A stretch of 36,580 bases of DNA from contig CAJFMJ010000004.1 of assembly GCA_904391645.1 (NCBI GenBank), forward strand, positions 1 to 36,580, read 5' to 3'. Of the stretch, positions 16,712 to 26,126 are shown piece by piece. The notes below the pieces were generated by a model. That model worked only from the letters and a program-made list of their open reading frames with translations. It did no database searches and was not told the origin of the DNA. The position numbers were made by a program, and so were the translations under genes. The stretch is from an uncultured Neglectibacter sp. (GTDB lineage: Bacteria; Bacillota; Clostridia; Oscillospirales; Acutalibacteraceae). Numbering within the stretch: position 1 is the stretch's first letter; each line of letters begins with the position of its first letter.

Positions 16712-17848
16712 TTAAAAGTGCAGCAACCGCCACCGCCGAATGTCAATCACGTGCTTAGGACACATTTCGTGGCAGCAGAAGCAGCGGATGCAGTTTTTAT
16801 AGTGGATCACCGCTTTCCCATCCCGGATCTGGATGGTGTGCTGGGGGCAGCTTTCCGCACACTTGCCGCAGCCCACGCACTCTGCTTTGCGGATCTTCGG
16901 GGTGGGGGTGGTCAGTTTTTTTGCCGCCGGCCGCAGCAACTTGGGCAGCCGGTCGATAAAGTCCGTGCTGGAGGCCTCCGCCTTCAGGAAATCTGGCTGG
17001 GCCAGGGGGACGATCCCCTCTTTCACCAAGCGGCACTCCTCCGGGGAGATGGGCCCCAGCCCCCGGCGGTGGGCCTCCTTCAGCATCAAGATGCTCTCCG
17101 GCGCAATGCCGATAAGGGACGTGGCGCACACGTCCAGGGCATAGGGGCTTTTGCTGGCTCCCAGCACCCCCAGCTTCCGAGGCTTCCCGCCGGTGGGGCC
17201 GTTGCCCTCCATGGCCAGGATGCCATCCACAATGCACAGGTCCGGCTTTAAAAAGTCGCACAGGTCCACCAGCATCTCCGAGAAGGGCTGCTTCTCCGGG
17301 AACCGGCAGTGGAGCTCCGGCTTTTGCAGCCCGGGCACCGCGCCAAACAGGTTTTTCACGGCCCCGGAAAAGCCCACCATGGAGTGGGTTTTCAGCTTGC
17401 ACAGGTCGATGAGGTAATCCCGGGTGAGGAAGGGTTCCGCCACGGAAAGCTGGCGGCAGCGCACTGCCCCCGGCAGGGAAACCTCCCGGCTTTTGCACTC
17501 TGTGTACAGGGTGAAGCCGCAGTCCTTGGCCATATCCGTGTAACCGCAGCCCCGGAAAATGGCTTTCATGGTGGCGGGGGTGTAAGGCCCGCCGGGGCTT
17601 TCGGCGATGACCACCTCTCCCCCGGCCTTCTGGACGCACTTGCCCACCGCGGCCACCAGGGCAGGGTGAGTGGCAATGGCGGCGTCAGGCTTGGAGCTGA
17701 TCACCAGGTTGGGCTTGATGACCACAGTCATGCCGGGACGGATTTCCTCCCAGACCCCCAAGGCGGTGAAGGCCTCTTCCATTTGCCGCAGCAGCTCTTC
17801 CGGGGCGTACCCGCCGCACCGGGAAAGCCACACCGCTTCCCCCGCCAT
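16712..17848 (-). CDS. DUF362 domain protein with C-terminal 2x[4Fe-4S] ferredoxin domain
   Basis: GMTVVIKPNLV...CKLKTHSMVGFSGAVKNLFGAVPG (DUF362), then CVGCGKCAESCPQHT and CIRCFCCHEMCP. Confidence 0.88.
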   Translation of the reverse strand: MAGEAVWLSRCGGYAPEELLRQMEEAFTALGVWEEIRPGMTVVIKPNLVISSKPDAAIATHPALVAAVGKCVQKAGGEVVIAESPGGPYTPATMKAIFRGCGYTDMAKDCGFTLYTECKSREVSLPGAVRCRQLSVAEPFLTRDYLIDLCKLKTHSMVGFSGAVKNLFGAVPGLQKPELHCRFPEKQPFSEMLVDLCDFLKPDLCIVDGILAMEGNGPTGGKPRKLGVLGASKSPYALDVCATSLIGIAPESILMLKEAHRRGLGPISPEECRLVKEGIVPLAQPDFLKAEASSTDFIDRLPKLLRPAAKKLTTPTPKIRKAECVGCGKCAESCPQHTIQIRDGKAVIHYKNCIRCFCCHEMCPKHVIDIRRWRLLHF

Positions 17849-19017
17849 CACAGCTCCTTCAGGAACGCTTCCATGCGCTCCAGGGCCTCAATGATGTGCT
17901 TGGTGGAGTAGCAGTAGGAGATCCGCACAAAGCCCTCGCCGCTGGCGCCAAAGGCGTCGCCGGGCACCACGGCCACCCGCTGGGAGTGGATCAGCCGCTC
18001 GCAGAATTCCATAGAGGTGAGGCCCGTGCTCTTCACCGAGGGGAACACATAGAAGGCGCCTTCCGGTTCAAAGCACTTCAGGCCAATATTGTTCAAGCCG
18101 TCCACAATGAGCCTGCGGCGCATATCGTACTGGCCCCGCATATACTCGATGTCATCGTCGCCATTTTTCATGGCCTCAATAGCAGCATACTGGCTCATGG
18201 TGGGGGCGCTCATAATGGCGAACTGGTGAAGTTTCGTCATCAGGGCGATGATCTCCTTGGGGCCCATGGCGTAGCCCAGCCGCCAACCGGTCATGGAGTG
18301 GGACTTGGAGAACCCGTTGACCAAAATGGTCCGCTCCTGCATCCCGGGAATGGCGGAAAACGCCGTATGGGGCTCGCTGCCGTAGGTGAGGGAGGCGTAG
18401 ATCTCGTCGGAAAGCACCAGCAGGTTGTGGCGTTCCACCACCTGGGCAATGGCCTCCAGATCCGAACGGCGCATCACCGCGCCGGTGGGGTTGTTGGGGT
18501 AGGGCAGGATCAACAGTTTCGTCTTGTCGGTGATCTTTGCCTCCAGATCTTCCGGGGTCAGGCGGAAGCTGTTTTCCGGCTTCGTTTCGATGACCACCGG
18601 CACACCCCCGGCCATTTCGGTGATGGGCACATAGCACACAAAGCTGGGCTCAGGGATGAGCACCTCATCACCGGGGTTGATCAGGCTGCGCACACACAGG
18701 TCAATGGCCTCGCTGCCTCCCACAGTGACCAGGATCTCGCTTTCCGGGTCGTATTTTACATTGTAGTGGCGTTCGATATAATTGGAAATCTCTGCACGCA
18801 GCTTGAGGAAGCCCCGGTTAGGGGTGTAGCTGGTGCGTCCCTTTTCCAGGCTGGTGATGCCCTCCTCCCGGATGTGCCAGGGGGTGTGGAAATCGGGCTC
18901 GCCCACGGAAAGGGAGATCACGTCGTCCATCTCGTTGGCAATGTCGAAGAACTTCCGGATGCCCGAGGGCTTGATCCGCTTCACATTGCGGTTTACTAAA
19001 GTATCGTAATCAATCAC
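17848..19017 (-). CDS. PLP-dependent aminotransferase class I/II
   Basis: MDDVISLSVGEPDFHTPWHIREEG, LPYPNNPTGAVM, GFSKSHSMTGWRLGYAMGP (PLP lysine). GTG start at 19017 after AGGGAG; overlaps the upstream Lrp gene. Confidence 0.92.
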   Translation of the reverse strand: MIDYDTLVNRNVKRIKPSGIRKFFDIANEMDDVISLSVGEPDFHTPWHIREEGITSLEKGRTSYTPNRGFLKLRAEISNYIERHYNVKYDPESEILVTVGGSEAIDLCVRSLINPGDEVLIPEPSFVCYVPITEMAGGVPVVIETKPENSFRLTPEDLEAKITDKTKLLILPYPNNPTGAVMRRSDLEAIAQVVERHNLLVLSDEIYASLTYGSEPHTAFSAIPGMQERTILVNGFSKSHSMTGWRLGYAMGPKEIIALMTKLHQFAIMSAPTMSQYAAIEAMKNGDDDIEYMRGQYDMRRRLIVDGLNNIGLKCFEPEGAFYVFPSVKSTGLTSMEFCERLIHSQRVAVVPGDAFGASGEGFVRISYCYSTKHIIEALERMEAFLKEL

Positions 19018-19504
19018 ACAGATTGCTCCCTCTCTCGTCAATTTCCTCGTAATCGCTGGCAAACACCACGCCGCCATCCTTGTATTTGGTCAGCAGGAAG
19101 TGGGTGGCAGTGGACAGCACCCCGTCGATGGTGGCCAGACGCTTTGCCACAAACATGGCAATATCCGACATGGTCTTTCCGGTGACCGTGACGGACAGAT
19201 CGTAGCCGCCGGACATGAGATACACGCTCTCCACCTCGGGGAAGTTCATCACCCGGCTGGCGATCTCGTCGAAGCCAGTGTCCTTTTTGGGGGTGACCCG
19301 CAGCTCGATCAGGGCAGTGGCGCGGGGCACTTCGGTGCGCTCCCAGTTGATGAGGGCGTGGTATCCCTTGATGATGCCCTCTTTCTCATACTTTTTGATG
19401 GCCTTCACCACATCTTCTTCCTTCTCCCCCAGCATGGATGCCAACTGGGCAGAGGTGAGATTGGCCTGGTCCTGTAACAGTTCCAAAAGCTGTTCCATTG
19501 CCAT
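19010..19504 (-). CDS. Lrp/AsnC family transcriptional regulator
   Basis: N-terminal HTH (LTSAQLASMLGEKEEDVVKAIKKYEKEGIIKGYHALIN) and RAM/AsnC ligand domain. Confidence 0.9.
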   Translation of the reverse strand: MAMEQLLELLQDQANLTSAQLASMLGEKEEDVVKAIKKYEKEGIIKGYHALINWERTEVPRATALIELRVTPKKDTGFDEIASRVMNFPEVESVYLMSGGYDLSVTVTGKTMSDIAMFVAKRLATIDGVLSTATHFLLTKYKDGGVVFASDYEEIDERGSNLCD

Positions 19505-19567
19505 GGAAACACTCCTCCTTTTTTCTATAGAATAGACGCTTACCAAGGCGTCGCGGCAATCGTTTTT

Positions 19568-20401
19568 TTATTTCAAAGGCAGCAAAATGGGCTTGCGCTG
19601 CTCGTACAGGGCAACATAGCGGAAACCTGCCTCCTGCAGCATCTCCATGCCCTCTTCAATGCCCTTGCCCAGGTCCTGGGTACAGTGGGCATCACTGCCC
19701 AGGGTGACCAGCTCGCCTCCCAGCTCCCGGTACCGGCGCACCAAGGGCAGGTCCGGCAGCGGCCGGCCGATCTTCTGCCGGTAGCCGGAGGTGTTCACCT
19801 CCAGGGCTTTGCCCGCGTCGATCAGCGCCCGAAAGATCTGGTCAATGGCCTCTTGGTGTTTGGCAAGGTCCACCGGGATGCCATGCTCCCCCTGGATATA
19901 CCGCAGGGGGTAGGTCAGGTGGGCCAGGGTGTCAAACTGCCCCCAGGCAATGACCTCCAGCTCCTCCTCCCAGTAGGTGGTCAAGAGCTGGTCGATGAAA
20001 TCCGGCGCCACCTGGGAGTAGTCCAGGAAGAAAAAGTCCTCATACCCCCGGATGTTGTGGATGGAGCCAATGACAAAGTCATAGTCCCGGCCCTGTAAGG
20101 CCTCTTGGGCAGCTTGGGGGTCCTGGTTGGGCTGGCCCAACTCAATGCCCCGGTAAAACCGGGTGGCCGCCCCTTGGGGCGCCTGGCCCATGGGGGGATA
20201 TTCCGCGGCCATCTCCTCCCAGGCCCGTTCCACCCGGGGACGGTAACGGCTGGAAAAGTCCTGGCACTCGCAGTGGTCGGTCAAGGTGTGGGCCCACAAG
20301 CCCAGCTCCTGGGCCCGGCTACGCATGGCCAAAACAGAGTCGCTCCCGTCGGGAGAACAGCGGGAATGGTTATGGCAGTCACAGGCAAAACGGTATCGCA
20401 A
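19568..20401 (-). CDS. PHP-domain phosphoesterase, histidinol-phosphatase-like
   Basis: CDCHNHSRCSPDGSDS, LTDHCECQDF, DFVIGSIHNIRGYEDFF, LGSDAHC. Start chosen at TTG 20401 (AAGGAAG SD); the ORF extends to GTG 20428. Confidence 0.82.
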   Translation of the reverse strand: MRYRFACDCHNHSRCSPDGSDSVLAMRSRAQELGLWAHTLTDHCECQDFSSRYRPRVERAWEEMAAEYPPMGQAPQGAATRFYRGIELGQPNQDPQAAQEALQGRDYDFVIGSIHNIRGYEDFFFLDYSQVAPDFIDQLLTTYWEEELEVIAWGQFDTLAHLTYPLRYIQGEHGIPVDLAKHQEAIDQIFRALIDAGKALEVNTSGYRQKIGRPLPDLPLVRRYRELGGELVTLGSDAHCTQDLGKGIEEGMEMLQEAGFRYVALYEQRKPILLPLK

Positions 20402-20536
20402 AAGCGGCACTTCCTTTCCGGATTTCACACAGCCTCACTGCCAGCGTTCCGGCACAGGCTTGAAGTTTATCTTACCACAAAAACGGGAAAAAGGGAAGGA
20501 AGAATGGGAAAAAACCGGGCAGAAACCATTCCGCGC

Positions 20537-20565
20537 TTGACAGGAAGCCCCCAATAGGCCATAAT
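20537..20565 (+). promoter_or_regulatory. SigA-type promoter for ACT-UPF0210
   Basis: TTGACA (20537-20542), 17-nt spacer, CATAAT (20560-20565). Confidence 0.75.
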
Positions 20566-20600
20566 GAACCACAAAGAGTTGTGAAAGGAATGGTAGGATC

Positions 20601-20882
20601 ATGGATAAAATGGAAAAAGCCGTCATCACCGTCATTGGCAAAGATATGGTGGGGATCCTGGCAAAGGTTTCCGGGATCTGTGCGGAAAAAGGCGTGAATG
20701 TGCTGGAAGTGACCCAGTCGATCTTGCAGGATATGTTTGTCATGGTCATGCTGGTGGATATCACCCACGCCAGCGTTGCCGTGGCAGACTTGGCCGACGA
20801 GTTCGATCAATTGGGGGCAAGCTCCAATTTGAAGATCCACGTGATGCACGAGGACATTTTCAATTCCATGCACAAAATCTGA
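20601..20882 (+). CDS. ACT domain protein (UPF0237 family)
   Basis: 93 aa MDKMEKAVITVIGKDMVGILAKVSGICAEKGVNVLEVTQSILQDMFVMVMLVDI. Confidence 0.92.
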   Translation: MDKMEKAVITVIGKDMVGILAKVSGICAEKGVNVLEVTQSILQDMFVMVMLVDITHASVAVADLADEFDQLGASSNLKIHVMHEDIFNSMHKI

Positions 20883-20929
20883 CACGCCTTCCCAAAACAC
20901 CCTGAACTCATGGAAAGGAGCACCCCTTT

Positions 20930-22288
20930 TTGAATACCAATGAAATTTTAGAAACGATCAATATGATCGACAACGAAGACCTGGACGTGCGCACCATCAC
21001 CATGGGCATCTCCCTGCTGGACTGCATCGACCCCGATGTGAACAAGGCCACCCAGAAGGTCTACGATAAGATCTGCCGCTACGCCCAAGACCTGGTGAAG
21101 ACCGGTGAGGACATCTCCCGGCAGTATGGCATCCCCATCATCAACAAGCGCATCTCCGTCACCCCCATTGCCATGATCTCCGGGGCCTGCCCCACGGCAT
21201 CCCCCGTCCACTTTGCCAAGGCCCTGGACCGGGCTGCTCAAACGGTGGGCGTCAACTTCATCGGCGGCTACTCCGCCCTGGTCCACAAGGGCTTTGGCCC
21301 TGGTGACTACGCCCTGATCGAGAGCATCCCCCAGGCCCTGGACGAAACGGAACTGGTGTGCTCCTCTGTCAATGTGGGCACCACCAAGGCGGGCATCAAC
21401 ATGGACGCTGTGGAGAAAATGGGCCGCATCATCCAGGAAACCGCCCAGCGCACCGCCGACCGGGAGTGCATTGGCGCGGCCAAGCTGGTGGTGTTCTGCA
21501 ACGCCCCCGAGGACAACCCCTTTATGGCCGGCGCCTTCCACGGCCCCGGCGAACCGGACTGCGTGATCAACGTGGGCGTTTCCGGCCCCGGCGTGGTGCG
21601 GGCGGCCATCAAGAAGCACGGGGACGGCTGCACCCTCACAGAGATTGCCGAGTTGATCAAGCGCACCGCCTTTAAGATCACCCGCATGGGCCAGCTGGTG
21701 GCCCAAGAGGCTTCCCGGCGGCTGTGCGTGCCCTTTGGCATTGTAGACCTGTCCCTGGCCCCCACCCCGGCCATTGGCGACAGCGTGGCCTATATTTTGG
21801 AAGGCATGGGCTTGGAGCAGTGCGGTGCCCACGGCACCACCGCCGCTTTGGCGCTGCTCAACGACGCGGTGAAAAAGGGCGGCGTCATGGCCTCCTCCAG
21901 TGTAGGTGGCCTCTCCGGCGCCTTTATCCCGGTCACTGAAGACGCTGGGATGATCCAGGCTGCCCGCAGCGGCTGCCTGACCCTGAACAAGCTGGAAGCC
22001 ATGACCGCGGTTTGCTCCGTGGGCCTGGACATGATTGCCATTCCCGGCGACACCAGCCCCGAGATCATCTCCGGCATCATCGCCGACGAAATGGCCATCG
22101 GCATGGTGAACTCCAAGACCACCGCCGTGCGTGTGATCCCCGCCGTGGGCAAACAGGCTGGCGAAGAGCTGGACTTTGGCGGCCTGCTGGGCAGCGGCCC
22201 CATTATGCCGGTGAACCCCGCCTCCCCCTATGAGTTCATCCACCGGGGCGGCAAGATTCCTGCTCCCCTGCAGAGCTTGAAAAACTGA
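20930..22288 (+). CDS. UPF0210/DUF711 (PFL-fold) family protein of unknown function
   Basis: [36 protein letters not shown]...; Gly-rich conserved blocks ([54 protein letters not shown]). Probable TTG start. Confidence 0.92.
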   Translation: MNTNEILETINMIDNEDLDVRTITMGISLLDCIDPDVNKATQKVYDKICRYAQDLVKTGEDISRQYGIPIINKRISVTPIAMISGACPTASPVHFAKALDRAAQTVGVNFIGGYSALVHKGFGPGDYALIESIPQALDETELVCSSVNVGTTKAGINMDAVEKMGRIIQETAQRTADRECIGAAKLVVFCNAPEDNPFMAGAFHGPGEPDCVINVGVSGPGVVRAAIKKHGDGCTLTEIAELIKRTAFKITRMGQLVAQEASRRLCVPFGIVDLSLAPTPAIGDSVAYILEGMGLEQCGAHGTTAALALLNDAVKKGGVMASSSVGGLSGAFIPVTEDAGMIQAARSGCLTLNKLEAMTAVCSVGLDMIAIPGDTSPEIISGIIADEMAIGMVNSKTTAVRVIPAVGKQAGEELDFGGLLGSGPIMPVNPASPYEFIHRGGKIPAPLQSLKN

Positions 22289-22301
22289 TTCTCTCAATAA
22301 G

Positions 22302-22337
22302 AAAAAGGACACCCAAAGGTTTTGGGTGTCCTTTTTT
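22302..22337 (+). terminator. Rho-independent terminator after UPF0210
   Basis: GGACACCCAAA-GGT-TTTGGGTGTCC followed by TTTTTT. Confidence 0.9.
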
Positions 22338-22360
22338 GCTGGGCTGATTTGGGGAAATCC

Positions 22361-22409
22361 CCCGGCTCTTTTTTAGAGGATTGTCCTCCACCCCAGCCGG
22401 GCTGTTTTT
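22361..22409. terminator. Second, nested hairpin in the convergent intergenic region
   Basis: CCCGGCT (22361-22367) pairs with AGCCGGG (22395-22401) around an internal GAGGA-TTG-TCCTC hairpin; T-run on the + strand. Confidence 0.5.
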
Positions 22410-23715
22410 ACTGTTTCATGCCCACAGTGTCCGCCAACACCACCGGCTGGTGGTTTTCCTGGGTATAGGGTTCCCAGTGGGGCAGGCCCTCCCCGTTGGG
22501 ATCGCCTGTCTTGGCAAAGTTGGCCCAATAGCCGCTCATCACCCGGGCCAGCTCCCTGTCGCAGTCCTCCCAGGGACGCCAGCAGCGGCCCAGGGTTTCA
22601 AACTCGTACCACAGCTCACAGGAGTGGAACGCCCCTGCGTCGTCGCCGGGGAGCTTCCGGTTAAAGAAGTAGAAATAGGCAGGCTTGCGGCCCAGATCCA
22701 GCTGGTTCTGGCAGAACCGGGCCCCGCTCTCCTGCAGCAGCGTTTCGCCGCCAATATCGTTCCCCGTAGAGCCGATCATGAAAGCGATGTCGTGGATAGC
22801 GCCGCTTTCAGCCAGCTCGTCCACAGAGGCGGGCAGCAGCCAGCCGTCCTGGTGGGGCGTCCACCCCAACCCAGGGCCGCTTACGGCATAGGCGGCGTCC
22901 CGCAGCTTCAAAGCCGGCACCTGCCGCAGCTCCTCCAAGGTGGATACTCCCAGGTGCTCCATCAATTTTTGGGAGATCTCCCACAACTGTTCTTTCGAAG
23001 GGGTGGCGTGGAGGGCACGCAGCCCGCCGCCGCTCTGCAAAATAGCCCCCTGGACCATCCCCTTGGTCAGAGGTGAGGAGATCAGATCCTGGACACTCAT
23101 GCAGCCTGCCGACTGCCCGGCCAAGGTGATCTTTGTCCCGTCCCCGCCAAAGGCAGCGATGTTCTCACGCACCCAATTCAGGGCAAACGCTTGGTCCAAA
23201 ATGCCGTAGTTGCCGGAAACGCCTTCCGGGTTCTCTTTTTCCAGCTCCGGGTGGGCGAAAAAGCCGAACACGTTCACCCGGTAGTTGATGGACACCAGGA
23301 TCACGCCCTTTTTGGCAAAGCCCTCCCCATCAAATTCCTTTTCCGTACCGCAGCCGTGCATGAACGCACCGCCGTGGATCCAGAACAGCACGGGCAAATT
23401 GTCCCCCGGGGCAGCGGAGGCCGGAGTCCAGATGTTCAGATACAGGCAGTCCTCGCTTTCCGGGGGCACCATCTCATCGTAAAACTCTTTGCTGTAAAAA
23501 TTCATGGCGGTCAAATCTGCCTGGGGGCAGCGAGGGCCAAACTCCTTGCAGTCCAGCACGCCCTCCCAGGGGGTGTGGGCCTGGGGCCGGCGGAAACGGA
23601 GCTCCCCTACCGGGGGCTGGGCGTAGGGCACGCCCCGGAAAATGACTGTCTGGCCGTCCTGGCTCAAAACGCCGGCAACAGCCCCTTGCTTTGTAACAAC
23701 GGTGGTATCCAACAC
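22408..23715 (-). CDS. Carboxylesterase type B
   Basis: FRGVPYAQPPVGELRFRRPQ, EDCLYLNIWTP, ITLAGQSAGCMSVQDL (GQSAG nucleophile elbow). GTG start at 23715 after AGGAGG. Confidence 0.9.
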   Translation of the reverse strand: MLDTTVVTKQGAVAGVLSQDGQTVIFRGVPYAQPPVGELRFRRPQAHTPWEGVLDCKEFGPRCPQADLTAMNFYSKEFYDEMVPPESEDCLYLNIWTPASAAPGDNLPVLFWIHGGAFMHGCGTEKEFDGEGFAKKGVILVSINYRVNVFGFFAHPELEKENPEGVSGNYGILDQAFALNWVRENIAAFGGDGTKITLAGQSAGCMSVQDLISSPLTKGMVQGAILQSGGGLRALHATPSKEQLWEISQKLMEHLGVSTLEELRQVPALKLRDAAYAVSGPGLGWTPHQDGWLLPASVDELAESGAIHDIAFMIGSTGNDIGGETLLQESGARFCQNQLDLGRKPAYFYFFNRKLPGDDAGAFHSCELWYEFETLGRCWRPWEDCDRELARVMSGYWANFAKTGDPNGEGLPHWEPYTQENHQPVVLADTVGMKQ

Positions 23716-23752
23716 AAACTCCTCCTTTTTTCTCAAGTATTTTCACGGTATG

Positions 23753-24688
23753 TCAGCCGTTTTTCTGCTGCTTCTTCCCCTTGCCCTGCTGCTCTTCGTG
23801 GCTCGCCGAAGGCTCTTCTTCCAGGGAGATGGGCTTTAAGAGCCCCCCTTCCTCACTGGGCGGAGGCAGTTCCTCCTTTTTCAGCCGGGGGATAAACCGG
23901 GGGGCAAACTTTCCTTTGCCACGCCCCATGATGTACAAGGCGCCGATCACGGAAAAGATCACCGCGCCAATGAAGTTCACCAGCAGGTCCTTCATGGTGT
24001 CGATCAAGCCGATGTCCAGGTAACCCGGCCACGTTTCCCCGTTGACTACCACACTGTCAACGGCCACCTGCACCGGCACATTGTGGCCATCTGGGTTCAG
24101 ATTGACGGAGGAAACGGCGTAAATCCAAGTGTCTTTCTGCATATCGGTGTGGAAAAAGACATCCATGCCATACTCGAAAAACTCCCACAGCACGCCCACA
24201 GTCATGGAGAAGCAAAAAGCCACCAACGCCACAAAGGCGGGGGACAATTGCACCCGGAATTTCTGGGAACGGTTCAAAATGTCCACCATGGCAATGCCGA
24301 TGGCAGCCATCAAAAAGCCGTTCATGGTGTGGAGCATGGTGTCCCAAAACGGGAGAATGAGGTAATACTCTTGAATTTCCCCCAAAATCTCCGCCGAGAA
24401 AATAAACAGCAAGATGATAATTTCTAAAGTATTGGGCACGTTAATGTGAAGCCGGTGCTCCACAAAGGTGGGGATCATAAACAGCACCAAGGTGAGCCCG
24501 CAGAGGAACACGTTGTAATAATCCCCATTGAACACTTCCCGCACCATCACCAACAGCACCAGCACCCGCAGCACCACATAGGTGGTAAACAGTGCCGGAT
24601 GCTTGCGTGCATCCTGCCGTATCTGCGCCCGGGTTTCCTTGCCCTGTTGGCGGCGCTGTTCTTTGGTCATTGGAGGCTTTCGTTTCAT
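23753..24688 (-). CDS. Multi-TM membrane protein (YjdF/DUF2238-like)
   Basis: TM-rich; PFWDTMLHTMNGFLMAAIGIAMVDILNRS and MTVGVLWEFFEYGMDVFFHTDMQKDTW motifs. Confidence 0.65.
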   Translation of the reverse strand: MKRKPPMTKEQRRQQGKETRAQIRQDARKHPALFTTYVVLRVLVLLVMVREVFNGDYYNVFLCGLTLVLFMIPTFVEHRLHINVPNTLEIIILLFIFSAEILGEIQEYYLILPFWDTMLHTMNGFLMAAIGIAMVDILNRSQKFRVQLSPAFVALVAFCFSMTVGVLWEFFEYGMDVFFHTDMQKDTWIYAVSSVNLNPDGHNVPVQVAVDSVVVNGETWPGYLDIGLIDTMKDLLVNFIGAVIFSVIGALYIMGRGKGKFAPRFIPRLKKEELPPPSEEGGLLKPISLEEEPSASHEEQQGKGKKQQKNG

Positions 24689-24763
24689 AACTTCCCTCTT
24701 TTCCAGGTTGATTCCTTTTCAGGCTTGCCCTTATGATAGCACTTTTCCGGCAAAAGGGAAAGC

Positions 24764-24801
24764 AAAAAAGCGGAACCGCTGGAATGCGGCACCGCTTTTT
24801 T
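24764..24801. terminator. Bidirectional terminator downstream of cinA
   Basis: AAAAAAGCGG...CCGCTTTTTT inverted repeat. Confidence 0.7.
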
Positions 24802-24829
24802 ACACAATGATTCCCTCAGAGGGGCTGGC

Positions 24830-26086
24830 TCAATACTCTGCCTCCACCGGAAGCCCCGTCAAATACCGGCGCACCATATCCAGCGCTTGGCTGGCGGCAC
24901 AGTGGCGGTGCCATTCCCGGCTTTTCGTGCGCCCCAAGGGGGACCGCTTGGTCACCCATGTGTGTTCCCCGTCGGAGAGGGCAATGTAGATGAGCCCCAC
25001 AGGCTTTTGGGCCGTCCCGCCATCGGGACCGGCGATGCCGGTGATGCCCACCCCCAGGTCGCTGCCGGAGCGGCGCACCATGCCTTCGGCCATCTCCCGG
25101 GCTGTTTCAGGGCTGACAGCCCCGAAGCGCTCCAAGGTTTCCCTGGAAACGGACAGCAGGTCCTCTTTGGCCTGGTTGGCGTAGGTGACACAGCCCATAT
25201 CAAACACGCTGGAGGAACCGGGCACATCGGTGATGCGCTTAGAGAGAAGCCCGCCCGTACAGGACTCAGCGCAGGCCAACTTTTTGCCCCGTTCCTTCAG
25301 CAGGAAAACCACCAGCTCTTCCAGGGTTTCCACGTCCACACTGTAGACAAAGTCCCCCACCCGGCGCTTGATTTCCTCAATGAGAGGCTGGCACATGGCA
25401 TCGGCCTCCTCCGGGGTGTGGGCTTTGGCAGTAACCCGCATATAGCATTCCCCCTCTTTGGCGTAGGGCGCCAAGGTGGGGTTTTCCCCGTCCATCAGGT
25501 CATCCAGCATCTGGGCCACAGGGGCCTCCCCCCGGCCGTAAATATGCACGTTGTGGGACACGATCACATACTCCTGCTCCTTCTTCAAGAAGGGAACCAC
25601 GTAGTTCTTCAGCATAGGGGTCAGCTCGGAAGGCGGCCCGGGCAGCATGATGATGGTGCAGCCGCTCTCTGCCTGGAAAGCACACCCGGGGGCCGTGCCG
25701 TTGTCGTTTTGGAACACGGTACAGCCTTCGGGCAGCCAGGCCTGCTTCTCCTGGTTGGAGCTGACCTTTTTCTCGTTGAAGTAGTTCAAGATCCGGTCCA
25801 AGCTGGGCTGGTGCAGCACCAGCTTCTTCCCGGCACAGGCCGCGGTGGTTTCCTTAGTTAGGTCATCGGTGGTGGGCCCCAGGCCCCCGGTCATGATCAG
25901 CAGGTCGCTGCGGGAAATGGCCGTGTCCACCGCGTGCTTCAGGCGATCCACATTGTCGCCCACCACAGCGGAATACAGCAAGTTGATCCCCAGCCCCGAA
26001 AGCTCCTGGGCCACAATGGCGGTGTCCAAATTCACCACCTGTCCCAAAAGCAGCTCGGTGCCCACGGAAATGATCTCAGCGTTCAT
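24830..26086 (-). CDS. cinA: CinA family protein (competence/damage-inducible, NMN deamidase-type C-terminus)
   Basis: MNAEIISVGTELLLGQVVNLDTAIVAQELSGLG, MTGGLGPTTDDLTKE; C-terminal ACAESCTGGLLSKRITDVPGSSSVF. Confidence 0.94.
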   Translation of the reverse strand: MNAEIISVGTELLLGQVVNLDTAIVAQELSGLGINLLYSAVVGDNVDRLKHAVDTAISRSDLLIMTGGLGPTTDDLTKETTAACAGKKLVLHQPSLDRILNYFNEKKVSSNQEKQAWLPEGCTVFQNDNGTAPGCAFQAESGCTIIMLPGPPSELTPMLKNYVVPFLKKEQEYVIVSHNVHIYGRGEAPVAQMLDDLMDGENPTLAPYAKEGECYMRVTAKAHTPEEADAMCQPLIEEIKRRVGDFVYSVDVETLEELVVFLLKERGKKLACAESCTGGLLSKRITDVPGSSSVFDMGCVTYANQAKEDLLSVSRETLERFGAVSPETAREMAEGMVRRSGSDLGVGITGIAGPDGGTAQKPVGLIYIALSDGEHTWVTKRSPLGRTKSREWHRHCAASQALDMVRRYLTGLPVEAEY

Positions 26087-26126
26087 AGCGTTTTCTCCTC
26101 TTTTCTGTACAACTCAAAGGCGCCTC

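Noticed and set aside
20948-22312. 454-aa minus-strand ORF antisense to UPF0210
   Set aside because: Low-complexity Gly/Ala/His/Asp composition with no domain. UPF0210 on the + strand is clearly the real gene.
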